Positions 15,787-22,452 of a stretch of DNA of 40,540 nt are shown piece by piece. A model generated the notes under the pieces. That model saw only the letters and a program-made list of their open reading frames with translations. It had not been told where the DNA came from and did not search any database. The DNA lies in the NCBI GenBank assembly GCA_934434925.1, contig CAKSAC010000016.1, forward strand, positions 1-40,540, read 5' to 3'. Source of the DNA: an uncultured Eubacteriales bacterium. GTDB lineage: Bacteria > Bacillota > Clostridia > Oscillospirales > CAG-272. The translations under genes were made by a program, and so were the position numbers. Positions within the stretch are counted from its first letter, which is position 1. Every line of letters starts with the position of its first letter.

Positions 15787-16962
15787 ATGCAGAGAGTATG
15801 TATCCCCGATTCTGAATACCGGGAAAGAATTGCCCGTGCCGCCAAGCTCGTCCGCGAAAGAGGGCTGGATGTCATGGTTGTCTCTTCCACGGAATCCGAT
15901 TACGCGAACGCCCGTTATTTCAGCGGTTTCTGGCCGCTTTTTGAACGTGCCGGCGTTGCCATTTCCGCCACCGGCGAGGCCGCTTTGATGGTCGGTCCCG
16001 AATCTAAAATTTTTGCGGCTGATTTCGCCAAGATTGACAAAATCTTTGTCTTGAAGGAATTCCGTGAATCTGCCGACCCGGCGTATCCCGAACTGCATGC
16101 CGATAAGTTTGCCGATGTCTTCCACGCGATCGGCGTCCGCGGCGAGAACATCAAGATCGGCCTCGGCAGTTATGTGGAATGCACGCTCCCGATTTTTGAA
16201 GGACTGCGCAACGACTTCCCGAAGGCTGAGATTGTCATGTGCAATGACATCATGGTCGAGCTCCGCAAAACCAAGAGCGAAAACGAACTTGCCTGCATTC
16301 AGGAAGGTTTCCGTATTATCGAAAAGGCGACCGACGCGGTGATTGCCGCTCTGCACCCCGGCGTGACCGAACTCCAGATGGTCGGCGTGGCGCAGAAGGT
16401 GATCTATGAAGAAGGCGCGGAATACGAAGGCCTCCCGATGTATGTTTTCAGCGAAGCGTCCACCAGCCATGCCATCAGCCGCTCTTCTTATCGTGAAATC
16501 AAAAAGGGCGATATCGTTCAGCTCAACCTTTCCGCCAAGATCGACGGGTATTCTCCCGCCATCGGTCTGCCGGTTATCATGGGCAAGCTGGAAGGCGAAC
16601 GCCGCCGCGTCGTTGAATTCTGCCATGAGGCGCACAAGTGGACCTGCAGCCAGATCAAAACCGGCCGTATCGCCAGCGATATCGCCAAAGACTTCCTGAA
16701 ACTCTATCAGGACAACGGCTTTGCGGACAACTATGTCTACGGGCCCTGCCACGGAACCGGTATGATCGAAGTTGAAGCGCCGTGGATGGAAACGACTTCC
16801 GATTATCCGCTTGAAACCAACATGACCTTCCAGGTAGACACCTTTATTTCCGGCAAGGGCTTCGGCTGTCGCTGGGAGAAGGGGATCGTCGTGAAGGAAA
16901 ACGGCATCCATTCCATGACCGACTATCTTGAAAAGCACGGCCTGATTGAACTCGATTTCTGA
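15787..16962 (+). CDS. Creatinase-like member of the M24 fold, metal ligands not conserved
   Basis: 391 residues, start set by AAGGAG upstream of the ATG at 15787. It has the two-domain M24/creatinase layout: an N-terminal creatinase domain (1-160) and the pita-bread domain (165-391). In metal-dependent M24 peptidases the ligands are Asp, Asp, His, Glu, Glu. Here the aligned positions are N247 (VQLNLSA), A258 (YSPAIG), H322 (CHGTG), D351 (FQVDTF) and E364 (RWEKG), so dinuclear metal binding is unlikely. H228 in STSHAISR sits where the catalytic histidine of creatinase lies. I infer a metal-free C-N hydrolase such as creatinase or a relative rather than an aminopeptidase. It is followed 24 nt later by a creatininase-family gene. 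Confidence 0.8.
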   Translation: MQRVCIPDSEYRERIARAAKLVRERGLDVMVVSSTESDYANARYFSGFWPLFERAGVAISATGEAALMVGPESKIFAADFAKIDKIFVLKEFRESADPAYPELHADKFADVFHAIGVRGENIKIGLGSYVECTLPIFEGLRNDFPKAEIVMCNDIMVELRKTKSENELACIQEGFRIIEKATDAVIAALHPGVTELQMVGVAQKVIYEEGAEYEGLPMYVFSEASTSHAISRSSYREIKKGDIVQLNLSAKIDGYSPAIGLPVIMGKLEGERRRVVEFCHEAHKWTCSQIKTGRIASDIAKDFLKLYQDNGFADNYVYGPCHGTGMIEVEAPWMETTSDYPLETNMTFQVDTFISGKGFGCRWEKGIVVKENGIHSMTDYLEKHGLIELDF

Positions 16963-16986
16963 TTCTGATAAAGAGGTGCGTTATTC

Positions 16987-17721
16987 ATGAAACTTGAATT
17001 TGCTATGCCCCGTGAAGTCCAGGACGCGCAAAAACGGAACATTCCGTTGGTTCTGGCCGGCGGTACGGTAGAATATCACGGTCCTCACTGCGCTTACGGT
17101 TGCGACAGTCTCGTGGCGGAAGGGCTTATCGAAAAATTGGCAAAGGAAAAAGAACTTCTGGTTGCGCCTACGGTTCATTACAGTCCGTCAAGTTATGCGG
17201 TCGGCGATGAGACCAGCGGCACGGTACATGTGGAAGAAAACGCGTTTGAAGAATATCTCTTTTATACCTTTTACAGTTTTCTGGCTTCCGGTTTCCGCAA
17301 TATTTATGTGGTCATTCATCACCAGTATGAGCAGGAATCCCTGATGCCGATGACGCTTTCTTACATGAAGGCCGCCAAACGCGCCACCATGCGGTACATG
17401 GAAAAGACCCGCGGGCAGGGCTGGTGGGGGAGCGAGGACTACGCCTCCTACTATGCAAACCTGGAGGGCGGAGACAATCCCTTCGGCTGGATCAAAGTCA
17501 TCCCCACGATGTCCACCGAGGTGCAAAACGCCACCGGTTACGACCATGCCGGAGAGTTTGAGTCCTCAATTCTGATGGCTCTCTACCCCGAAGCGGTCGA
17601 TCTTTCCAGGATTGATGATAAGTATCATTGGTTCACGCAGAGTGCCCGTCGTGCAAACGCGGAACTCGGACAGAAGATGGTGGACGCTTCCCTCGCATAC
17701 CTGCGCAAAGCCATTGTCTGA
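16987..17721 (+). CDS. Creatininase family amidohydrolase
   Basis: 244 residues, close to the length of creatinine amidohydrolases. Metal-ligand motif GGTVEYHGPHCAYGCD gives E29, H31 and D40 in the spacing of the family. The next motif, normally His-Tyr-Glu in creatininase, reads IHHQYEQES here (H111, H112, E115), so one ligand is shifted or replaced. DHAGEFESSILMALYP matches the conserved C-terminal segment. The family opens cyclic amides, and other members act on different amide substrates. Its pairing with the creatinase-like gene suggests consecutive steps on a cyclic guanidino or amide compound, but creatinine itself is unproven. Confidence 0.82.
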   Translation: MKLEFAMPREVQDAQKRNIPLVLAGGTVEYHGPHCAYGCDSLVAEGLIEKLAKEKELLVAPTVHYSPSSYAVGDETSGTVHVEENAFEEYLFYTFYSFLASGFRNIYVVIHHQYEQESLMPMTLSYMKAAKRATMRYMEKTRGQGWWGSEDYASYYANLEGGDNPFGWIKVIPTMSTEVQNATGYDHAGEFESSILMALYPEAVDLSRIDDKYHWFTQSARRANAELGQKMVDASLAYLRKAIV

Positions 17722-17735
17722 TTTTTCTTGCTTGT

Positions 17736-17768
17736 GCCTCCCGGGATTCCTTCCCGGGAGGCTTTTTT
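17736..17768 (+). terminator. Terminator of the creatinase-creatininase operon
   Basis: GCCTCCCGGG (17736-17745) pairs perfectly with CCCGGGAGGC (17753-17762), then six T. Confidence 0.92.
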
Positions 17769-17857
17769 ATAAGACCGACAGCAAAAACCGGGCATAAGTT
17801 CCAATAGGGAACCGGCGCTTTTTGTGCATTATGCCACTTTCTTTTTTGATTGAAATT

Positions 17858-17866
17858 TGCTATAAT
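17858..17866 (+). promoter_or_regulatory. Extended -10 promoter of the CarD-family gene
   Basis: TGC followed by perfect TATAAT (17861-17866). The -35 region has no good match, typical of extended -10 promoters. Leader of about 45 nt. Confidence 0.65.
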
Positions 17867-17918
17867 AAATAATAGAAGGAATAAAAATTTGTGCAGAAAC
17901 AACAAAGAGGAGGAACGA

Positions 17919-18428
17919 ATGTTTGAGATAGGAAGTTATATGGTTTACGGCACGAACGGCGTTTGCCGCGTGACGGATATTTGCGTTTCTCCTTTTGACA
18001 AGCACGACAGCCGTCGCTACTACGTACTGAAACCGGTCAGCGGACCCAGTGAAGCCGTTATCTATACCCCGGTGGACAATGACCGTGTTCCGATGCGCGC
18101 ACTCCTTTCCCGGGAAGAAACCGAAGCGTTGCTGGGGCGCCTGCCTTCCATACCGAAATTACTGGTCGAAGTGGAGAAGATGCGCCGGGAAATATACCGG
18201 GCAGTTATGAATGCGGCGGACCCCGATTCTTATATCGCACTGATAAAAACCGTGAAGGAGCGCCGCAGTGAATTCGCCGGAACGACCCGTCGATTACCGG
18301 ATTTTGAGTCGGAATACGATTCAACGGCCCGCCGGCACTTGTTTACTGAACTGTCGGTCGTGCTGGGGATCCCCATGGAGAAAATTGAAGAACACATTCG
18401 CAAAAAGGCCGATGTTGCCGCCGTGTAA
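17919..18428 (+). CDS. carD: CarD/CdnL family RNA polymerase-binding regulator
   Basis: 169 residues with GAGGAGG upstream. The N-terminal 60 residues form the Tudor-like RNA-polymerase-interacting domain shared with TRCF (GSYMVYGTNGVCRVTDI, YYVLKPVSG, IYTPVDN). The rest is the helical DNA-binding domain (LPSIPKLLVEVEKMRREIYRAV, KTVKERR). CarD proteins bind the polymerase beta subunit and modulate open-complex stability and rRNA transcription. It is monocistronic, with its own promoter and terminator. Confidence 0.9.
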   Translation: MFEIGSYMVYGTNGVCRVTDICVSPFDKHDSRRYYVLKPVSGPSEAVIYTPVDNDRVPMRALLSREETEALLGRLPSIPKLLVEVEKMRREIYRAVMNAADPDSYIALIKTVKERRSEFAGTTRRLPDFESEYDSTARRHLFTELSVVLGIPMEKIEEHIRKKADVAAV

Positions 18429-18450
18429 AGACCCCTCGCCGGGTCTTTTT
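18429..18450 (+). terminator. Terminator of the CarD gene
   Basis: AGACCC (18429-18434) pairs with GGGTCT (18441-18446) and continues into a T run; it begins directly after the stop codon. Confidence 0.8.
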
Positions 18451-18616
18451 CATTTTTATTGAAAAATAAGACCGCAATCATCCGGCGGATAAAATAAACA
18501 ATAAAAACAATATTTCAAAATATGATATTTATAATAAATATCATTTTTTAATTTCCGAAATAAAATAAAATATTTATTTTCAAAAAATAAATTCCCCGGA
18601 TTCGGGAAAGAAAAAT

Positions 18617-18708
18617 GCGCGCCGGGCGAAAAAATTGTAAGGAAATTCAATAAAGCAATCCCGAAAAAGCCAGGCGTCCGCGGCCAAAACCGCCGGCGCG
18701 CGTTTTTT
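18617..18708 (+). ncRNA. Candidate structured RNA closed by a GC-rich stem
   Basis: GCGCGCCGG (18617-18625) is exactly complementary to CCGGCGCGC (18693-18701), extendable by two pairs past a bulged G, and the 3' arm runs into TTTTTT (18703-18708). This gives an about 90-nt element with a closing stem that doubles as a terminator, in a strongly AT-rich setting. The interior has no clear further stem. Both promoter and function are unknown; a TATAAT at 18530 has no -35 and may be chance. Confidence 0.35.
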
Positions 18709-18866
18709 ATTTTGCAAAAATAAAAAATATTCAAAATAAAAATCAAAATAAATAAATCAAATTTATTTCATGATTTTTATACAATAAATTAAGCGGCAAA
18801 AATTATTTATAATGCAAAAATAAATAAAAAATTAAATAAACAGCAACACGAAAATAAATAAAAAAT

Positions 18867-18891
18867 AAAAAAACGGCAAAGCCGTTTTTTT
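18867..18891. terminator. Bidirectional terminator
   Basis: AAAAACGGC and GCCGTTTTT around AAA form a symmetric hairpin with A/T flanks on both sides. On the minus strand it can end the PduO-like transcript, 180 nt past its stop. Confidence 0.8.
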
Positions 18892-19071
18892 GTCATCAAG
18901 CGTTTTGCGTCAAAAGAAAAAGCGAAGGAAACAAAAAACCGAAAGCGCAAAGAGTTGAAAGAGAAGGGCGCGAACGAAAATGCGAAAAGGGAAAGGCAAA
19001 ACACAGGAAAAAGCGTGAAAAAAGGAGAGCGAATGGGTCAAGCGGGGCCACGCAAAAGAGAAACGGTTCTA

Positions 19072-20142
19072 TTACAGGTTGCGGAAAAGCGTTGCGCCGT
19101 ATTCGCACAGCGCGTGGTCTTCTTCACCGGTTCCGCCGCTGATGCCCAGCCCACCGGCCAGGGTATCCCCGTAAAAGAGCGGGATTCCGCCGCCGAAAGT
19201 GATAATATCCGTCGCGTTTTGCAGTCCTTGAAAGGTTCCGCCTTTTGCCACCAGGGCAGAAAGCTCAGCGGTCGGCATCCGGACGGAAACGGCGGTACGC
19301 GCTTTTTTGATTGCAACATCAAAGCTGATGAGGTATGCCCCGTCCATCGCATGGACGGCAATCGGGTTGCCATCCGCATTGCAGACCGCAATCACGGCAG
19401 CTTTGTTATTCGCTTTTGCATAGGTTTCAATCTTTGCAATCAGAGAGGTGGCTTTTTCAAGGTCCATCATTTTCTTTACCCCCAGCCGGGCAAGCACGGC
19501 TGTAACAAGAGCTTCGGTATCCGGCGCGCACGGCGTTTTTTCGGGGTCGGCCGGGGCTTTTTGTCCGGGCGCAATCGGGTTTTGGGCAGGAGAAACGTTT
19601 CTATTATCTATGCCGCGTTGCGGAGGCGTTTCGCGGGAAAAAGCCGCGCGCTCTTCTTTGGCAGAAAGCGCCAAAAGCAGTGCGGGGGCGCGATTGGCCA
19701 AGCGGAAAAGTTCCGGCCGGGCGGGATAGACTTTGCCCATATGCGCAAGCGAACGTTCGGCCCGCCGCGCGACGGTGTAGGCGTACAGAAGGCGCGAGGA
19801 GGCTTCTTGCTTTCCTCCCGGAAACGCGCCGTCGTCGTTGGACGAAAGGGCTGGTTCCGCATTCCGTATCTCTTCTTCCAGCGCCGCAAGGGAGGAAGAG
19901 CCGGGGAGATGTCTGGCCATCCCGCCGGAACGGATAAACAGCCGAATCTCAACCAAAAGATCGAAGAGGCGGGTCAGGGAAGCGGCGGTTTCCGGTGTGA
20001 CAACGCAACGGGCAAGCGAAAGCGCGGCGCAAAGTTCCTCCACATCCCCTAAAGCGCAAAGACGGATATCATCTTTTTGCAGGGGGGTGGGGGAAGAAAG
20101 CGTCGTTTTTCCGTTATCGCCTTTCCCGGTATAATGTGTCAT
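19072..20142 (-). CDS. PduO-type cobalamin adenosyltransferase fused to GlcG/HbpS heme domain
   Basis: 356 residues; ATG at 20142 chosen for AGGAG 6 nt upstream. Residues 1-160 resemble PduO-type ATP:cob(I)alamin adenosyltransferase: YTGKGDNGKTTL (4-15, ATP loop), KDDIRLCALGDVEELCAAL (23-41), and VARRAERSLAHM (124-135). The usual NRLSDxLF segment is NRAPALLLAL (150-159), losing the Ser-Asp pair, so activity may be altered. After a Pro/Ala-rich linker (170-210), residues 225-356 are a GlcG/HbpS (DUF336) domain: KGGTFQGLQNATDIITFGGGIPL and AGGLGISGGTGEEDHALCEYGA. The same two-domain layout occurs in PduO. No B12 riboswitch or diol dehydratase genes are nearby. Confidence 0.82.
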   Translation of the reverse strand: MTHYTGKGDNGKTTLSSPTPLQKDDIRLCALGDVEELCAALSLARCVVTPETAASLTRLFDLLVEIRLFIRSGGMARHLPGSSSLAALEEEIRNAEPALSSNDDGAFPGGKQEASSRLLYAYTVARRAERSLAHMGKVYPARPELFRLANRAPALLLALSAKEERAAFSRETPPQRGIDNRNVSPAQNPIAPGQKAPADPEKTPCAPDTEALVTAVLARLGVKKMMDLEKATSLIAKIETYAKANNKAAVIAVCNADGNPIAVHAMDGAYLISFDVAIKKARTAVSVRMPTAELSALVAKGGTFQGLQNATDIITFGGGIPLFYGDTLAGGLGISGGTGEEDHALCEYGATLFRNL

Positions 20143-20227
20143 GTTTTTCTCCTGAAAAATTGTGGGGAGAACCAAGCCGCCCCACCGGCCGCTGTATCCG
20201 GACCGGATATAGAAATCTACACAATAT

Positions 20228-20256
20228 ATTGTAGCGTATTCTGTCTGATATGTCAA
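20228..20256 (-). promoter_or_regulatory. Promoter of the PduO-like gene
   Basis: On the minus strand, perfect TTGACA (20251-20256), 17-nt spacer, TACAAT (20228-20233). Confidence 0.85.
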
Positions 20257-20432
20257 GGGATGCCGGCATCATTTTTCAAATATTTTGACGGAGCTTTTTC
20301 GATATGGCGTAAAAACGGAAAAAAGTTTCGCACCGTTTGATGAAAAAACGGCGATAGTATAGAAAAACCCGGCCGGAGCGAGAACCCGCAGAAAAAGAGC
20401 GGATGCTGGCCCGACCGGGGCAAAAGCCGGAA

Positions 20433-21284
20433 TCAGACTCCGGAATAAGCGGAGAAACCGCCGTCAACCGGAAGGACAACGCCGGTCACAAAGCTGGCAC
20501 CGTCCGAAAGCAGGAAGAGCAACGCGCCCAGCAGTTCTTCCGCCTCGCCGAAACGGTTCATCGGAGTACCGCGCAGAATTTTGCCGGTGCGGGCGGTCGG
20601 CTCTCCGTTTTCATTGAAGAGAAGCCCGCGGTTCTGCTTGGTGACAAAGAATCCGGGAGCAATCGCATTGACGCGGACGCCGGCATTGGCAAAGTGAACG
20701 GACAGCCACTGCGTGAAGTTGGAAACAGCGGCTTTGGCGGCGCTGTATGCCGGGATTTTGGTCAACGGACGATAGGCGTTCATCGAGGAAATGTTGATGA
20801 TATTGCCGCCTTTGCCGGACGCGGCCATCTCCCGTGCGAAAATCTGCGTGGTGAGGAAAGCGGCGGTGACATTCAGGTCGAAAACAAAGCGGATGCCGTC
20901 CGGTTGAAGCGAGAAAAAGTCTTTTTTGTCCGGATCGGGAAGGTCACCCGCCTCGTAATACTCATTGTCCGTGGTGGCGCGGGGGTTGTTTCCGCCTGCA
21001 CCGTTAACAAGAATATCGACCGGGCCGAATTCCCGCACAACGACATCGTGCGCGGCTTTCAAGCTGTCGGGATCAAGGCAGTCGGCCTTCACCATAAGGG
21101 CGCGCCCGCCCTCGCTTTGAATATCCGCGACAACGGCATTTCCGCTTTCTTCATTCCGGTCGATGATGGCGACCGAAGCGCCGCAAGCGGCCAAAGCGTG
21201 CGCAAAAGCCGAACAAAGCACACCGGCTCCGCCTGTAATGGCGGCCACTTTTCCGGTCAGGTCAATTTTGAAGGGAAGTTTCAT
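20433..21284 (-). CDS. uxuB: SDR family D-mannonate/fructuronate oxidoreductase (UxuB, YjmF type)
   Basis: 283 residues; start at 21284 with AAGGAG upstream. It has a classical NAD(P)-binding start TGGAGVLCSAFAHAL, NGAGG, catalytic SSMNAY and the YSAAK motif (Y-x-x-x-K), plus NAIAPGFF. The C-terminal VDGGFSAYSGV and the FNLxPxGIRFVFDLN-like region (SLQPDGIRFVFDLNV) are what I recall from Bacillus YjmF/UxuB, which interconverts fructuronate and mannonate. Mannonate dehydratase (UxuA) is not in the window. The gene has its own promoter overlapping the end of the upstream Gfo/Idh/MocA gene, so it may be expressed separately. A gluconate-5-dehydrogenase-like role is the main alternative. Confidence 0.78.
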   Translation of the reverse strand: MKLPFKIDLTGKVAAITGGAGVLCSAFAHALAACGASVAIIDRNEESGNAVVADIQSEGGRALMVKADCLDPDSLKAAHDVVVREFGPVDILVNGAGGNNPRATTDNEYYEAGDLPDPDKKDFFSLQPDGIRFVFDLNVTAAFLTTQIFAREMAASGKGGNIINISSMNAYRPLTKIPAYSAAKAAVSNFTQWLSVHFANAGVRVNAIAPGFFVTKQNRGLLFNENGEPTARTGKILRGTPMNRFGEAEELLGALLFLLSDGASFVTGVVLPVDGGFSAYSGV

Positions 21285-21408
21285 TTTTTTACTCCTTACT
21301 GTGATATTTCTTTTCTGGGATTGATCTCGGTTTGCCCGTTGCCCCGGGGGGCGGAGTTTTGCGTCCGGTCCGAAAAGACGTAAAGCGGAACGCGCGGGCC
21401 ATATATTT

Positions 21409-21437
21409 ATTGTATCACGATTCTTTGCAAAGGTCAA
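21409..21437 (-). promoter_or_regulatory. Promoter of the uxuB-like gene inside the upstream reading frame
   Basis: On the minus strand TTGACC (21432-21437), 17-nt spacer, TACAAT (21409-21414). The -35 box lies within the last codons of the oxidoreductase gene. The leader is about 115 nt. Confidence 0.65.
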
Positions 21438-22437
21438 GCGGAATGCGCGCATTTTCCGAGCGGTACAGGGCAAAAAGTGTGCGCATGGTGCGTGCCGCCG
21501 AAATCAGCGGAACCGGTACTTCGCCGCCGTTCCGGATAGCTTCGTAAAAAGCCCGGATGCAGAGAAGATGGCCACTTCCCCAGCAGACTTTTCCGTCAAG
21601 AGGGGGAAGCGTTTCATCAATCGGGATGGCCACGCCGTTTTGCATAACACGGCTGCGCGTCAGCGTGACAAGGGAGCCGTCCTTGCAAAAGACTTCAAAA
21701 TAATTGGAAGCGGTCAGGGGAAAATCGTTGGTGGCGTACAGGCAGGCCTTTTCACCGCCGGGGAACGTAATCAGGCACTGCGCGTTGTCTTCGACCCGGG
21801 AGAAGGGGTGGTTATCGTATAAGGCAACCGACCCCTGCAAGGCCACAGGCGCTTCCGGAAAAGCACAGAGCAACAGGTCGAGCGCATGAATTGCCTGGTT
21901 GATCATCAGCCCGCCGCCTTCTTTTTGCGGTACGCCGTGCCAGTCATCCGCCGTGTAATACTCGCGCCCGCGGCACCACGTGACGAGGCAACGCGCGGCG
22001 GCGGGGCCGCCTCCGTCCCGGATGGCAGAGAAGAAAGCATGTACTTCCGGTAACATCCGATTCTGGAAAGAGACGGTGATGCGCGCCCGGCTTTTCCGTT
22101 CGGCCGCGAGAAGGCTGTCAAGCTCCTCTTCGGTAATGGAAACGGGCTTTTCAAGGTAGACATGAATCCCGCGCCGAAGCGCTTCCAGCGCCATTTCCGC
22201 ATGCAGAAAATGAGGGGTGCAGATATGCACGGCATCGGGTTTCTCCTGATCCAGCATATCATGCCAGTCGGAATAGACCGCCGCGTTTTCCGCGTATGTC
22301 GCCGCCAGGGCCTCGGCTCTTTCCCGTCGGATGTCGCAGAGAGCCGAAAGGCGGGTCAGTGTGCAGTCCCGCAAGGACTGCGCGTGTATGCCGGCAATCG
22401 CGCCGCAACCAATCAGCGCTACCCGATATTCTTCCAT
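21415..22437 (-). CDS. Gfo/Idh/MocA family oxidoreductase
   Basis: 340 residues. N-terminal Rossmann fold with GCGAIAGIHAQSL (10-22) and CTPHFLHAEMALEALRRGIHVYLEKPVS, where EKP is the conserved catalytic-site triad of the family. It then continues with a C-terminal alpha/beta domain (GGGLMINQAIHALDLLL). Members oxidise or epimerise sugars and cyclitols using NAD(P). It starts 15 nt after the stop of the isomerase-oxidoreductase fusion; the ribosome binding site is weak, so translation may be coupled. Substrate unknown. Confidence 0.88.
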   Translation of the reverse strand: MEEYRVALIGCGAIAGIHAQSLRDCTLTRLSALCDIRRERAEALAATYAENAAVYSDWHDMLDQEKPDAVHICTPHFLHAEMALEALRRGIHVYLEKPVSITEEELDSLLAAERKSRARITVSFQNRMLPEVHAFFSAIRDGGGPAAARCLVTWCRGREYYTADDWHGVPQKEGGGLMINQAIHALDLLLCAFPEAPVALQGSVALYDNHPFSRVEDNAQCLITFPGGEKACLYATNDFPLTASNYFEVFCKDGSLVTLTRSRVMQNGVAIPIDETLPPLDGKVCWGSGHLLCIRAFYEAIRNGGEVPVPLISAARTMRTLFALYRSENARIPLDLCKES

Positions 22438-22452
22438 AAATAACCGTCCGTT

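Larger units (their letters stand above)
18451..19071. other. AT-rich noncoding island followed by a purine-rich tract
   Basis: No gene is supported in this roughly 620-base stretch. From 18460 to 18865 it is extremely A+T-rich (runs of AATAAA and ATTTAT), unlike the rest of the window, and is broken by small GC-rich islands that can pair (see 18617-18708). From about 18905 to 19040 the plus strand is strongly purine-rich with scattered GCGAAAA-like words. A good-looking ribosome binding site and ATG near 19033 opens only an antisense reading of the PduO-like gene and is not called. Confidence 0.6.

Noticed and set aside
15667..16938. 423-codon open frame on the minus strand
   Set aside because: Antisense shadow of the creatinase-like gene with no start signal.
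15787..16962. Xaa-Pro aminopeptidase
   Set aside because: Metal-ligand positions are changed (N247, A258, D351), so the peptidase label is not supported.
18451..18900. Insertion sequence or origin of replication
   Set aside because: No terminal inverted repeats, transposase or DnaA-box clusters were seen in the AT-rich stretch.
18955..20052. 365-codon plus-strand frame, with a good ribosome binding site and ATG near 19033
   Set aside because: Runs antisense through the well-supported PduO-like gene; the ribosome-binding look comes from the purine-rich tract.
20143..20260. Adenosylcobalamin riboswitch before the PduO-like gene
   Set aside because: The leader after the promoter is under about 85 nt, too short, and I see no B12-box-like sequence.
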